A stretch of DNA of 64,000 bases from positions 354,385-418,384 of the forward strand of contig BBZX01000002.1 of the NCBI GenBank assembly GCA_001305055.1, given 5' to 3'. Position numbers and translations under genes: made by a program. The DNA comes from Clostridia bacterium UC5.1-1C12 (GTDB lineage: Bacteria; Bacillota_I; Bacilli_A; Erysipelotrichales; Erysipelotrichaceae). Below are positions 1 through 9,077 of this stretch, piece after piece; within the stretch, counting starts at the first letter, position 1, and the number at the start of each line of letters is the position of its first letter. The notes beneath the pieces were generated by a model, which worked only from the letters and a program-made list of their open reading frames with translations, did not search any database and was not told the origin of the DNA.

Positions 1-965
1 TGCTTGATATTATCCGCAATCGATACCCGCGGCTTCTTTTTACCAAAGAAAATTAAAGCTTCAATATGTGTTAGATCATTCTCTGCCTGGAAATAATTTT
101 CCGCGCAAACCTGATCAATCAATTCATCTTCTTTTAATTCACCGGTAAATTGTGACCAGCCAATCAGCTGTTTGCCTTCTTGCGCATATCCGCAGATAAT
201 GGAACAATTCGGCGGCCCCACGATGCCAAAGGCAAGGACTGGCAGTCCCTTATCAATGGACGCGATAATTCTTTGAAGCATTACTGCTTCATTTTCCTTG
301 ATTTGTGTATTATCAACATATGTATATTCATAGCCACAGGCATCAAAAGCTGCTTGAATCGGTTTTTGACTCGCTTTGCAGACATTTGAATAAGAATCAA
401 TATAACGCCATTTAGGCTCAAGCCACAGCTGTGTAAAGAAGTCGCCGCTGACCCCTGCAAAGAAGGAAAAATCATAAGCCCGGTCTTCATTAAATGCCGC
501 CATCACTGAACGCATACAGCTTGGAAACATATAATTTTCTGATTTTACCTGATACAGCTTCTCCACATTAGGAATCAGCTTTCTGGACATGATAAAGCCG
601 CCGCTGACATCAATCTTAATATTTAACGGTAAAAAGTAATTCAGCTGACGGATTCCTTTGCGCAAGGATGAAGGCGTAAAACCATGAAAACGTGTAAATG
701 CTTTGGTAAAACTCTCCGGTGATTCATAACCATATTTAAGCGCGGCATCTATAATTTTAATATTGCTGTCTGCCAATTCCTCACCGGCAAGTGAAAGCCG
801 CCGATTTTTAATGTAGTCATTGATTGTAAAGCCGGTAATAATACTGAATATCTTTTGAAAATAAATGCTTGAAATAAAGAATTGACTGGCAATCTTATCG
901 GCATTGATATCTTCAAGAAGATGATCCTCAATGTAATTTAAGTATTCTGTACGATATTGATCCAT
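1..965 (-). CDS. AraC-family regulator with C-terminal BtrH/C39-like domain (partial, runs off window)
   Basis: The frame is open from an ATG at 965 to the window edge, so the 3' end is missing (about 321 residues visible). Residues about 1-105 are a double helix-turn-helix AraC/XylS domain: DKIASQFFISSIYFQKIFS, then ALKYGYESPESFTKAF. The remainder has the pattern of BtrH-N or C39-peptidase-like domains attached to AraC heads in Firmicutes, with FAGVSGDFFTQLW, GLPVLAFGIVGPPNCSIICGY and LIGWSQF. This is the reverse of the usual order, since the DNA-binding domain is N-terminal. An upstream ATG at 970 reads only ten codons, so 965 is the start; an AGGAG lies about 12 bases upstream. It is divergent from the PTS-sulfatase operon and could regulate it, but nothing in the sequence proves that. 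Confidence 0.85.
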   Translation of the reverse strand, partial: MDQYRTEYLNYIEDHLLEDINADKIASQFFISSIYFQKIFSIITGFTINDYIKNRRLSLAGEELADSNIKIIDAALKYGYESPESFTKAFTRFHGFTPSSLRKGIRQLNYFLPLNIKIDVSGGFIMSRKLIPNVEKLYQVKSENYMFPSCMRSVMAAFNEDRAYDFSFFAGVSGDFFTQLWLEPKWRYIDSYSNVCKASQKPIQAAFDACGYEYTYVDNTQIKENEAVMLQRIIASIDKGLPVLAFGIVGPPNCSIICGYAQEGKQLIGWSQFTGELKEDELIDQVCAENYFQAENDLTHIEALIFFGKKKPRVSIADNIK

Positions 966-1149
966 TCCATTATATTTCTCCTTTTCCCTTATTGTATCAG
1001 CTGTCCACTATTTTTTCCTGTTTTATTATAAGCACATTTGTCTGGTATTAATTAGAATCGCTGAAATTGCAGTACATGAACATATTTTCAATAATTTTAA
1101 AAATGAAAAACATCCAAAGTGAAATTAATTTCATAATATAAGCTATCTA

Positions 1150-1199
1150 TTGCATAAATTTCATATTTTGCTATACTAAAAATGCGTTAAGCGTTTACA
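1150..1199 (+). promoter_or_regulatory. Promoter with overlapping cre-like site for the PTS-sulfatase operon
   Basis: A -35 TTGCAT (1150-1155) is followed after 16 bases by a -10 TATACT (1172-1177). Immediately downstream, 1186-1199 reads GTTAAGCGTTTACA and matches the catabolite-responsive element consensus TGWAANCGNTNWCA at 12 of 14 positions, missing only the leading TG. A cre at the transcription start is the classic place for CcpA repression. This fits a sugar operon switched off when preferred sugars are available, but binding is inferred. Confidence 0.6.
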
Positions 1200-1220
1200 T
1201 TAATTAAAGGAGTGAAAAAT

Positions 1221-2663
1221 ATGGATGCGTTTATGGGTATAGTTAATTCAGCTTGGGTCTTTTTATTTAATAACGTTCTTTCCAGACCGGCTATTTTTAT
1301 TGGATTGATCGTTTTGGTGGGGTATATTTTATTAAAGCGTAAATGGTATGAAGTGCTTGCCGGTTTTATTAAAGCAATGGTTGGTTATATGATTCTGCAG
1401 GTTGGAGCTAAACAGCTTGTCGCTTCAGTAACACCGATATTAAATGGTATACAGCAGCGTTTCGCGTTGAATGCCGTTGTTATCGATCCTAACTTTGGCT
1501 TTGTAGCCGCTAATTCAGCGTTGGAGTCGATAGGGGTAACGACTTCCTTTGCGATGATTACATTACTGATTGCCTTTATCTGGAATATTGTTTTGATTTT
1601 ATTTAGAAAATATACAAAGGTAAGAACACTGTTTACTACCGGTCATATCATGGTTAAACAAGCGGCCGTAGCTACATGGATCATTTACTTTTTGATTCCT
1701 GGTTTCCGCAACATGACGGGCATCATTGTTACCGGTTTACTGATCGGTACTTATTGGTCAGTCTTCTCAAATCTTACTGTTGAAGCAACACAGGATTTAA
1801 CCGAAGGTGCCGGCTTTGCAATCGGTCATCAGCAGATGCTGGGGGTTTGGTTCGCAGATCGTTTCTCTGGTAAGATCGGTGATCCTGAAAAGGGTGTTGA
1901 CAACATTAAATTAAATGGCGCGCTGCAGCTGTTTGATGATTATGTCGTTTCAACAACGATTCTGATGCTTGTATTCTTTGGCATCGTGCTGATTGTTATC
2001 GGCCCGTCAATTCTGATGGAACTCGATGCCGGTAATTTCCCTGCAGGACTTGCATTCCCTGTCTATATTCTTGAAAAATGCGCGTCTTTCGCGGTAAATC
2101 TGGTAATCTTAAAAACAGGTGTCAGAATGTTCGTTTCAGAGATGGTTGAATCATTCAACGGTATTTCTAATTCAATTCTTAAGGGCTGTCTGCCGGCTGT
2201 TGACTGTGCGGCTACTTATGCGTTTGGTTCAAGCAATGCGGTAACTTTAGGCTTCCTGTTTGGTGCTATCGGACAAATCATCGCTATCGCGGGCTTATTG
2301 ATTACTAAGTCACCCTTGATGATTATTCCTGGCTTTGTTCCTTTATTCTATGACAATGCGACGATTGGCTTATATGCGAATAAAAAGGGCGGCTTCAAGG
2401 CATTGATCGTTATGTGTATCGGCAGCGGTTTAATTCAGGTATTAGGCAGTGCGCTGGCAATAACCTTATTTGGCATGTCCGGCTTCGGCGGTTATGTCGG
2501 CAACTTTGACTGGGCGACTTTATGGCCGGCTATGGGCTTTATTATTAAGTATTTATCAATTCCAGGCGTCTTGTTATGCATCGTCGGCATGCTGGTAATC
2601 CCACAGCTGCAATATCGTCATAACCAAGAAAAATATTTTGATCTGGCAGAAAGTGAGGACTAA
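1221..2663 (+). CDS. PTS transporter EIIC, ascorbate (UlaA/SgaT) family
   Basis: A 480-residue polytopic membrane protein with the repeated hydrophobic helices and length of the ascorbate-type EIIC family, which moves a sugar across the membrane while the EIIB partner phosphorylates it. A GTG at 1212 is possible, but AAAGGAG lies at the right distance from the ATG at 1221 (protein begins MDAFMGIV). The gene is intact. It is followed after 3 bases by an EIIB gene and then by a sulfatase, so the substrate is probably a sulfated or acidic sugar rather than ascorbate; that is inference from context. No EIIA gene is visible in the window for this system. Confidence 0.85.
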   Translation: MDAFMGIVNSAWVFLFNNVLSRPAIFIGLIVLVGYILLKRKWYEVLAGFIKAMVGYMILQVGAKQLVASVTPILNGIQQRFALNAVVIDPNFGFVAANSALESIGVTTSFAMITLLIAFIWNIVLILFRKYTKVRTLFTTGHIMVKQAAVATWIIYFLIPGFRNMTGIIVTGLLIGTYWSVFSNLTVEATQDLTEGAGFAIGHQQMLGVWFADRFSGKIGDPEKGVDNIKLNGALQLFDDYVVSTTILMLVFFGIVLIVIGPSILMELDAGNFPAGLAFPVYILEKCASFAVNLVILKTGVRMFVSEMVESFNGISNSILKGCLPAVDCAATYAFGSSNAVTLGFLFGAIGQIIAIAGLLITKSPLMIIPGFVPLFYDNATIGLYANKKGGFKALIVMCIGSGLIQVLGSALAITLFGMSGFGGYVGNFDWATLWPAMGFIIKYLSIPGVLLCIVGMLVIPQLQYRHNQEKYFDLAESED

Positions 2664-2666
2664 GAA

Positions 2667-2948
2667 ATGTTGAAAGTAGTAGTAGCATGCGGATGTGGTA
2701 TGGGCAGCAGTCAAATGATGAAAATGCGTGCTCAGGAAGTATTTAAAAAATTAAATGTGCAGGTTTCACTGCATCATACAAGTATTGATGAAGCAAGCTC
2801 AAGTGCGAATGAGTATGACTTGATTATTGTTTCAGAAGCATTAGTGCGTAATTTTAAGAATACGAAGGCGAAAATTATTGGTTTAAAAAATATTATGTCA
2901 AAAGCTGAGATGGAACAGAAAATCCTTGAATCAGGTATTATTGAATAA
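2667..2948 (+). CDS. PTS EIIB component, ascorbate/lactose superfamily (SgaB-like)
   Basis: A 93-residue soluble EIIB domain. The N-terminus has a beta strand followed by the phosphocysteine loop ACGCGMGSS, the C-G-x-G-x-G-S-S pattern of SgaB-type EIIB, placing the phosphorylated cysteine at residue 8. It would accept phosphate from an EIIA and pass it to the sugar carried by the EIIC encoded 3 bases upstream. The sulfatase gene starts 8 bases downstream, so the three are surely cotranscribed. The gene is intact and of normal length. Confidence 0.88.
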   Translation: MLKVVVACGCGMGSSQMMKMRAQEVFKKLNVQVSLHHTSIDEASSSANEYDLIIVSEALVRNFKNTKAKIIGLKNIMSKAEMEQKILESGIIE

Positions 2949-2956
2949 GGGCTGCT

Positions 2957-4299
2957 ATGACAAATGTAGTTTATATTCACACCCATGACAGCGGCCGTTT
3001 CTTTTCACCTTATGGCGCTGAGGTTTTTACCCCAAATCTTAAACAATTTGCGGCTGATGCTTGTGTGTTTACCAATGCCTATTGTACGTCGCCGACGTGT
3101 TCGCCAAGCCGCTCAGCATTAGTCAGCGGCCGGTATCCTCACAACAATGGCATGCTTGGCTTAGCCAACCGCGGTTTTAAATTGAATGATTATCGTGAGC
3201 ATCTTGTACATCTGTTTAACCGGAATGGCTATCAGACACTGCTTTGCGGTGTTCAGCATGAAGCGGGCCGTTATGTGGAACATGAACAGGGTGCCGCAAT
3301 AATCGGTTATCAGCGTGATTTATCGGCTGATAATCAGGGTATGTCAGAAAAGCAGCTGGTAGAGTGGGATCAAGCCAATGTGCGTAACTGCACAAATTGG
3401 CTGAGCAGTAAGGAAGCTAAAAAGCCGTTCTTTCTCTCAATGGGCTTCTTTGCGACACACCGCGAATATCCGGATACCGATGACTGCTTTGCCGGTAAAA
3501 TACCGCCCTATCTTCAAGACTGTGAAGCAGTTCGCAAGGATCTTCAGGGCCATGCCGCTTCCCTGAAGCATTTTGATACATGCTTTGGTCAGCTAATACA
3601 GGCACTGAAGGAAAACCATCTGTATGAGGATACGATTCTGTTATTTACAACCGATCATGGGATCCCATACCCAATGGCTAAATGTACACTGTATGATGCC
3701 GGTATCGGGGTTGCCTTAATAATGCGTGTGCCAGACAAAAAACAGGGTATTGTCTGTGACGAATTAGTATCTCAGGTTGATCTCTATCCGACTTTATGCT
3801 CCCTGCTTAAGCTTGAGTTGGAACATGAAGTTGACGGTGTTGATTTTTCCAATCTGTTTGATCAGCCAAATCAGGCAGTCCGTGAAGCGGTTTTTGCTCA
3901 GGTCAACTTCACACTTCTTATGAGCCAATCCGCTGTATCAGAACGAAGACGGCTAAGCTGATCCGCTATTATGATGAGGAATGGCGGCAGCTGAATCTGT
4001 CTAATATTGATAACTCCATCAGCAAGGAGGCATATCTGAAACAGCTTGAAGATTCAAAAAAGGAGATGGTTCAGTTATACGATCTCAGCAAGGATCCTTA
4101 TGAACAGCATAATCTTGCGGGGAATGAGGCTTACCAATCACTGCTTGAGGAAATGGATGCCAAGCTTTTAAAATGGCAGCAGGATTTCAATGATCCGCTG
4201 TTGAAAGGACCGATTGCGCTGCAGGCGGGCTGGATCGTTAATAAAGGTTCCTGTATTGATCCGAAAAGTAAAAACAGCTGTGACTTTATACAAAAATAA
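2957..4299 (+). CDS. Cytoplasmic S1-family sulfatase (frameshifted near 3909)
   Basis: Type I sulfatase that would hydrolyse a sulfate ester on a sugar. The maturation motif C48-S-P-S-R52 followed by SALVSGR is present; the cysteine is normally oxidised to formylglycine. The metal-site region TTDHG is also visible. There is no signal peptide, so it should act inside the cell on the sugar brought in by the PTS genes just upstream. One C appears missing around 3909: restoring it changes the frame so that HTSYEPIR and RTKTAKLIRYYD read through and gives 447 residues, normal for the family. As read, the first frame stops at 3961 and the second resumes until 4299. No anaerobic sulfatase-maturing enzyme is in the window. 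Confidence 0.85.
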
Positions 4300-4307
4300 A
4301 TTATAAT

Positions 4308-4331
4308 AAGGGTAAGCGAAAGCTTGCCTTT
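4308..4331 (+). terminator. Hairpin between sulfatase and SorC regulator
   Basis: A 10-bp stem with two G-T pairs (AAGGGTAAGC / GCTTGCCTTT) closes on a GAAA tetraloop at 4318-4321. It begins 8 bases after the sulfatase stop and ends a few bases before the GGAG of the next gene. It has only a weak T tract, so it may be a partial terminator or RNA-stability element lowering expression of the regulator. Confidence 0.45.
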
Positions 4332-4347
4332 CTTTGGAGATGGAAGC

Positions 4348-5328
4348 ATGAAAGAAAAAGAGTCAGATGAACTGGCAGTTATTGCGGAAGTTGCCAGTAT
4401 GTATTATGAACATGATATACCGCAGAATGTTATTGCTGAGAAGATGTTTTTCTCACGGGCAAAAGTCAGCCGCTTATTGAAAAAAGCAAGGGAACAGGGG
4501 ATTGTGGAAATCATTATCCGCTTTCCGCTAGAACGTGTGGTAACCTTAGAGCGGACATTGTGTGAAGTATTCGACCTAAAGGATGCTGTCGTAATCAAGA
4601 ATTATCCGGAGAATAATAATGCGAATACGCGGCTGAGCCGTTTAGGCAAGATTGCCGGTGAATATCTGGATGAAAAGCTGAAAGACGGCGATACGATTGG
4701 CCTTGCATGGGGCAGAACACTTTATCAGATGGTATCGCAGATCAAGCCGAAAAGCAGCCGGGATATTCATGTCGTCCAGCTGACCGGTGCGGCGGCCGAT
4801 GGTTACAATGCCCAAATGGATTCACCGTTTTTAGTACGCAAGCTGGCGGAGAAGTATCGGGGAACGTACTCACAGATCTATGCGCCGCTGTTTGTGGAAA
4901 ACAACATTGTCAAGCAGTCATTAGTCCGTGAGGTCATCATTGCCAAAGCGTTGCAGGAGGCGCGCAGCGTCGATTATTTAGTGACCGGTATTGCTGATTT
5001 TCATTCCGGTGATGATGTCAACAGTTGGGCGGGTTATCTCGATCAGGCACGCAAGCAGCGCTTGATTCAAAAAGGAGCGGTCGGTTTCATCTGCGGGCAT
5101 TTTCTGGATCAGAACGGGAATAAGATCTTTGATGATGTGGAAAACAATTTGATCGGTGTCAGCCTCGATGATTTGAAAAAAGCTAAAGATGTAATTGCCG
5201 TATCCGGCGGTGTCGATAAGGCACATGCAACTTATGCTGCTTTAAAGGGAAATTATATTCATTGCTTGATCACCGATGAATTTATTGCCGAGAAGATTCT
5301 CAGGCTTCATGAACAGGATAAAAAATAG
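4348..5328 (+). CDS. SorC/DeoR-type sugar-binding transcriptional regulator
   Basis: A 326-residue regulator of the SorC family. The N-terminal helix-turn-helix is seen in NVIAEKMFFSRAKVSRLLKKA (about residues 29-49). The sugar-phosphate-binding domain follows, with the family patterns GDTIGLAWGRT, VVQLTGA, and near the end GVSLDDLKKAKDVIAVSGG and LITDE. I chose the ATG at 4348, preceded by GGAG 9 bases upstream, over a TTG at 4324. It is the last gene of the ascorbate-type PTS and sulfatase operon and probably senses its phosphorylated sugar, giving feedback control. SorC proteins can activate or repress; which applies here cannot be told. Intact. Confidence 0.88.
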   Translation: MKEKESDELAVIAEVASMYYEHDIPQNVIAEKMFFSRAKVSRLLKKAREQGIVEIIIRFPLERVVTLERTLCEVFDLKDAVVIKNYPENNNANTRLSRLGKIAGEYLDEKLKDGDTIGLAWGRTLYQMVSQIKPKSSRDIHVVQLTGAAADGYNAQMDSPFLVRKLAEKYRGTYSQIYAPLFVENNIVKQSLVREVIIAKALQEARSVDYLVTGIADFHSGDDVNSWAGYLDQARKQRLIQKGAVGFICGHFLDQNGNKIFDDVENNLIGVSLDDLKKAKDVIAVSGGVDKAHATYAALKGNYIHCLITDEFIAEKILRLHEQDKK

Positions 5329-5371
5329 CATCGGTTTTCATTTGTACGATCGGTTTCATGGAAAGACAAGT

Positions 5372-5419
5372 AAGCTGGAAAGGTTGATGAATAGGGCATT
5401 TATCTGCTCTTTCCAGCTT
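5372..5419. repeat. Perfect 11-bp inverted repeat in intergenic region
   Basis: AAGCTGGAAAG (5372-5382) pairs perfectly with CTTTCCAGCTT (5409-5419) across a 26-base loop. It lies 44 bases after the SorC gene. No T tract follows, so it is not a typical intrinsic terminator; it may protect the 3' end of the transcript. Confidence 0.5.
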
Positions 5420-5616
5420 GTAGCGTGAGATGTTTGTGGGCCATGATCTGGCGAAAATCCCGCCCTAATTTCTTAAAGACTTGAGGTACGATACAAGAAT
5501 AGATGAAACAGCTTGACAGATTCGACATTAAAATTTAGAGTATAGTAAACAAGAATATACGCCTTAGGCGGAAAAGGCGAACTATAGGTTGTTTATATTC
5601 GTTTAGGAGGGTGGCT

Positions 5617-6579
5617 ATGAATGATTTGCAGTTTATTTTGGAAAACGGTGAATCTTGGCTGCAATATGCTGTAAAGGTGAATGTTTTAGGCGAAAGCAAG
5701 AATAGTTTGAAAGAGTTAAGAAAGCAAGCATTATCTAACCCCAAAATCAAGGCATATCTTACTGATGTTTCAAATTTTCATAACTGCCTTGTGACCAATC
5801 ATAAAAATCCTGATTTATCTATGCACAAATTATTATTTTTACTTGAGCTTGGATTTGATACAGATATTCCGGAGATACAAGCCGGTATAAATAAAATTTT
5901 AGAACATATAGATGAAAATGGTATTTATCAATCGCCAACAAATATTCCGAAGCATTACGGCGGTATTGGCGAGGACACCTTTGGTTGGTGCTTGTGCGAT
6001 GCGCCATTGCTGCTCCTTTTACTGCATAAAGCAAACGTTGATTATGATAAACATATTCATCGTGGTGTAGAGTACCTTTTAAGCTTTTATAAAGATGAGG
6101 GATTTCCTTGCACCGTTTCTAAAGAGCACGGAAAATTCAGAGGCCCCGGGCGCAAGGACGATTGCTGCCCTTATGCCACATTGCTGATGTTAAAGCTACT
6201 TTCTGATATTGAAAACTATAAGCAAAGTGAAATTGCGGAGAAAATAGCGCAAAATTTACTTTCTCTATGGGAGCACAGCTTGGATAAGCACCCCTATATG
6301 TTCTATATGGGAACTGATTTTAGAAAGCTGAAAGCACCTGCAATGTGGTACGATATTGTAAGTGTTTCCGATGTTTTAAGCCGTTTTGACTCCATAAAAA
6401 AGGACAAGCGATTTCTTGAAATGGCTATGATTTTAAAATCAAAGCAAGATGAGAATGGTTTGTTTACACCCGAAGCTGTATATCAAAAGTTTAAGGGCTG
6501 GGATTTCGGGCAAAAGAAACAGCCATCTCCCTATCTAACCTATGTTTGCAGCCAAATTTTACTGCGGACAGAATTATGA
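5617..6579 (+). CDS. Prenyltransferase/squalene-cyclase-like alpha/alpha-barrel protein, function unknown
   Basis: A 320-residue soluble protein. It repeats the helical pattern of the terpenoid cyclase and prenyltransferase beta-subunit fold: DENGIYQSPTNIP, VEYLLSFYKDEGFPC and KQDENGLFTPEAVYQKFKGWDF each resemble a repeat of the LL...Q..DG.W type. DDCCPYATLLMLKLL holds acidic and cysteine residues that could bind a metal, but I see no classical DXDD cyclase motif. AGGAGG sits 6 bases before the ATG at 5617, which is preferred over the GTG at 5611. The start is strong, the gene is intact, and its base use is more AT-rich than the regulator upstream. It stands alone between the SorC gene and a GC-rich scar, suggesting an acquired segment. 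I cannot assign a reaction. Confidence 0.7.
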   Translation: MNDLQFILENGESWLQYAVKVNVLGESKNSLKELRKQALSNPKIKAYLTDVSNFHNCLVTNHKNPDLSMHKLLFLLELGFDTDIPEIQAGINKILEHIDENGIYQSPTNIPKHYGGIGEDTFGWCLCDAPLLLLLLHKANVDYDKHIHRGVEYLLSFYKDEGFPCTVSKEHGKFRGPGRKDDCCPYATLLMLKLLSDIENYKQSEIAEKIAQNLLSLWEHSLDKHPYMFYMGTDFRKLKAPAMWYDIVSVSDVLSRFDSIKKDKRFLEMAMILKSKQDENGLFTPEAVYQKFKGWDFGQKKQPSPYLTYVCSQILLRTEL

Positions 6580-7148
6580 GCATTTTACGTAGTACGCCTT
6601 ATTGGTATAATACGTACTTCCATTTTAACCGTTCTCAATAGTGGCAAGCAGGGCAAAGTGGTACACACTTTGCGATTTTCTCGATTTTCGCCTTGGCGAA
6701 AACCTGTAAAATCTGCTTGTTGGGACTGCCCCCAATCCCTCGGCAAGGGTCGCTTTGCTGCCTTGCCAAACACGCCACAGGTGGTGGACTATGCGCCCTT
6801 GCGGGCGCTGGTAGACGGGAGAATTGACCGGCTGGAAAGAAGTATGCCCATTCTGTCAGGGTTTTGGAGGCCCTGTTTTTCCGCTTTTGTAGCTGGTTCT
6901 TTACTCCACGTCATTCCTCTCCCAGACAGATGACGGCTTATCACATACAAAACTTTGGCGAAGTGGTTTCCCGTTTTGTAGTCGGGAAAATCCTGCCCAG
7001 CTTTACAAATGTATGCTGCAGGAACTTTAACACAGAACAGGGCTGATAGGCGCAAACACGCATGAAATCAGGGTTTTCCCGTGACGGTATAAAATCCTAT
7101 GTGGCCTTTGAGCCGTTTTTTTGCTATTCAGACAATAAAAATATAGAA
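6580..7148. other. Gene-free GC-rich stretch, possible decayed mobile element
   Basis: About 570 bases without a convincing gene. From about 6640 to 7120 the sequence is visibly richer in G and C than its neighbours, with short open frames on both strands that have no start signal and no recognisable domain. Several small inverted motifs are present (GGTACACACTTTGCG region, GATTTTCGCCTTGGCGAAAACC, CGCCCTTGCGGGCG). The style recalls terminal regions of integrative conjugative elements of Firmicutes, but no integrase, relaxase or target duplication can be shown. Confidence 0.4.
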
Positions 7149-7170
7149 TAAGGGCAGGTACCTGCCCTTA
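7149..7170 (-). terminator. Palindromic terminator of the yhcC-like gene
   Basis: A perfect 22-base palindrome centred on GGTACC lies 18 bases past the minus-strand stop. Read on the minus strand it is followed by TATTCTATATTTTTATT, a T-rich tail, so it is a rho-independent terminator for the leftward gene. Confidence 0.7.
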
Positions 7171-7188
7171 TATATTAAATGACAAAAG

Positions 7189-8151
7189 TTAGCGCGTGAT
7201 TTCGTTTTCTAACGCACAGCCCTGCCAGACATTGCGGCGGACCATTTCCTTATCAATATCATTGAGAATGGTTACCTTGCGGACGGTCCACATCGGCGCA
7301 ATTAAATCACTCTGCACGCCATCACCGGTTAAACGCTGAATAACGATTTCCTTTGGCAGAACCATCAATTGTTCGACTACCGTATGAATATATTCTTCAC
7401 GGCTCATCATGGCAAAGGGCTGCTTTTGATAATCGTTCCCCATACGGGTGTTTTTCAGTAGATGCAGCATATGAATTTTTACTGCGTGAATCGGCAGCTG
7501 ACCGATTGCTTTAGCACTTTCAATCATCATTTCACTTGTTTCATGAGGCAGGGAATTCATCAGATGCACACAGATTTTTAAATCGGTTCTGGCAAGCCGC
7601 TGAATCGTATCCAAAAAGCATTTATAAGTATGACCGCGGTTGACTGCCGTCGCTGTTTCATTATGAATAGTCTGCAAGCCAAGCTCAATCCAGATTTCTT
7701 TCTGCGCGGTACAGCTTTGCAGGTAATCAATGACATCATCCTCAAGACAATCAGCTCTTGTCGCAATGGCAATGGCTTTGATATCCTCACGCTGTACAAA
7801 TGGTTCAAAGGTCTGTTTCAGTACATTCAATGGGGCATAAGTATTTGTATATGCCTGAAAATAGGCCATTGCTTCACCATTAGGCCATTTTCTGCGCATC
7901 ACTTCAATGCCTTTTTCAAATTGCTGCATGCAATCTTCCTTGGCATTGCCGGCCATATCGCCGCTGCCCAGCGAACTGCAGAAGGTACAGCCGCCTACTC
8001 CGCATTTGCCATCTCGGTTAGGACAGGAAAAATCTGCATTTAAGGCTACCTTAAATACCTTTGTATGAAAGCGATGCTTTAAATAATAATTCCATGTATG
8101 ATAGCGTTTATTGTCATCACTGTATGGAAATGGATTTATTTTCTGTTTCAT
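7189..8151 (-). CDS. yhcC: TIGR01212-family radical SAM protein (YhcC)
   Basis: A 320-residue radical SAM protein. The iron-sulfur cluster region reads CPNRDGKCGVGGCTFC at residues 43-58; the family uses this spaced-out cysteine motif (C43, C55, C58) instead of the usual CX3CX2C. FQAYTNTYAP, IATRADCL and WIELGLQTIHNET follow in the order expected for the family, and the length matches YhcC. The biochemical role of the family is not settled. The ATG at 8151 is preceded by GGTGAAATT. Intact, single gene, with its own terminator. Confidence 0.9.
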   Translation of the reverse strand: MKQKINPFPYSDDNKRYHTWNYYLKHRFHTKVFKVALNADFSCPNRDGKCGVGGCTFCSSLGSGDMAGNAKEDCMQQFEKGIEVMRRKWPNGEAMAYFQAYTNTYAPLNVLKQTFEPFVQREDIKAIAIATRADCLEDDVIDYLQSCTAQKEIWIELGLQTIHNETATAVNRGHTYKCFLDTIQRLARTDLKICVHLMNSLPHETSEMMIESAKAIGQLPIHAVKIHMLHLLKNTRMGNDYQKQPFAMMSREEYIHTVVEQLMVLPKEIVIQRLTGDGVQSDLIAPMWTVRKVTILNDIDKEMVRRNVWQGCALENEITR

Positions 8152-8224
8152 AATTTCACCGGTTCCATTTTATCATAAATTTGCATTTTAATCGTAAAAA
8201 TGAAATAATGTTGGCGGTGATTCG

Positions 8225-8931
8225 ATGACAAGTGAAAGACGAAAAGTGGCGGCAGGCGGCCATATCATACAATATACTTTATTTATTAAAAACGTTAAAA
8301 ATATCAATATGCATGTAAGTGAAAAGGGAGAGATATTAGTTTCTGCCAATGCTTATTGTCCTTTAAATAAAATTGACGCCTTTGTGGCGGATAAGGCAGC
8401 TTGGATCTTAAAATGTCAGCAGGCTGCCCGTGAAAAGGCCGACGTATTCTATCATGCTGATGATCAGGTGTTGAATTATTTAGGTGCGGCCTATCCAATT
8501 CGGCTTGTTTTAGGCCAGCGCAAGGGGGTTAAACTGGAGCCTCATGAATGCATTGTTTATCTTCATGAGGCAAAAGAAGCGCCTTCGCTGATCCGCAGTT
8601 TTTTAATTCGCCAATGTGAAAAATCTTTATGGCTGAGGCAGAAGCGGTTTATGAATTAATGAGCCGTGATTATGTATTGCCGGTACCGAGGCTAAAAATC
8701 AGAGAGATGAACAGCCGCTGGGGAAGCTGCATGCCTTCAAAACGGCAGATTACCTTAAATGTGCGTTGTATCTACTATCAAAGAGAATTTCTGCGGTATG
8801 TGGTAATCCATGAATTTGCACATTTTATCCAGCCCAATCATTCCAAACAGTTTTATCATATTATTGAAAAATATATGCCGGATTATAAACGCTGCAGCAA
8901 ATTGTTTGAAGCGCCGATGATCAAGGCATAG
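8225..8931 (+). CDS. YgjP-like (DUF45/SprT-related) metal-dependent hydrolase (frameshifted near 8620)
   Basis: A 235-residue protein once one A is restored to the AAAAA run at about 8616-8620 (giving QCEKIFMAEAEAVYELM). The C-terminal half carries the zinc metallopeptidase signature: LKIREMNSRWGSC, then VVIHEFAHFIQPNHSKQF, with HExxH-type histidines H-E-F-A-H and a downstream N-H-S. This is the M48-like YgjP/DUF45 family, often near nucleic-acid or restriction genes, whose substrate is unknown. The start at 8225 has GGCGGTG upstream at 7 bases. It is divergent from yhcC by 73 bases. Confidence 0.82.
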
Positions 8932-9043
8932 CTTAGCGGTAATCAATTTAGATTGCCTTTTTATGTAAAATATTTCAAAAATGATATAATTTACATTTTT
9001 TATGATTTATTTTCAATGGAAGCTGTGCATTAAATCGAAAGAA

Positions 9044-9052
9044 TGCTATAAT
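9044..9052 (+). promoter_or_regulatory. Extended -10 promoter of nfnAB
   Basis: TGCTATAAT at 9044-9052 (allowing one base either side) is an extended -10 element 25 bases before the nfnA start. The -35 is poor. A second TATAAT lies at 8985-8990. Confidence 0.45.
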
Positions 9053-9077
9053 GTTAACTTGTAAAGGAGCTGAAGGG

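Noticed and set aside
6658..6933. Open frame of 91 codons in the GC-rich scar
   Set aside because: No ribosome site, no recognisable domain, and equally long frames exist on the other strand; composition alone explains them.
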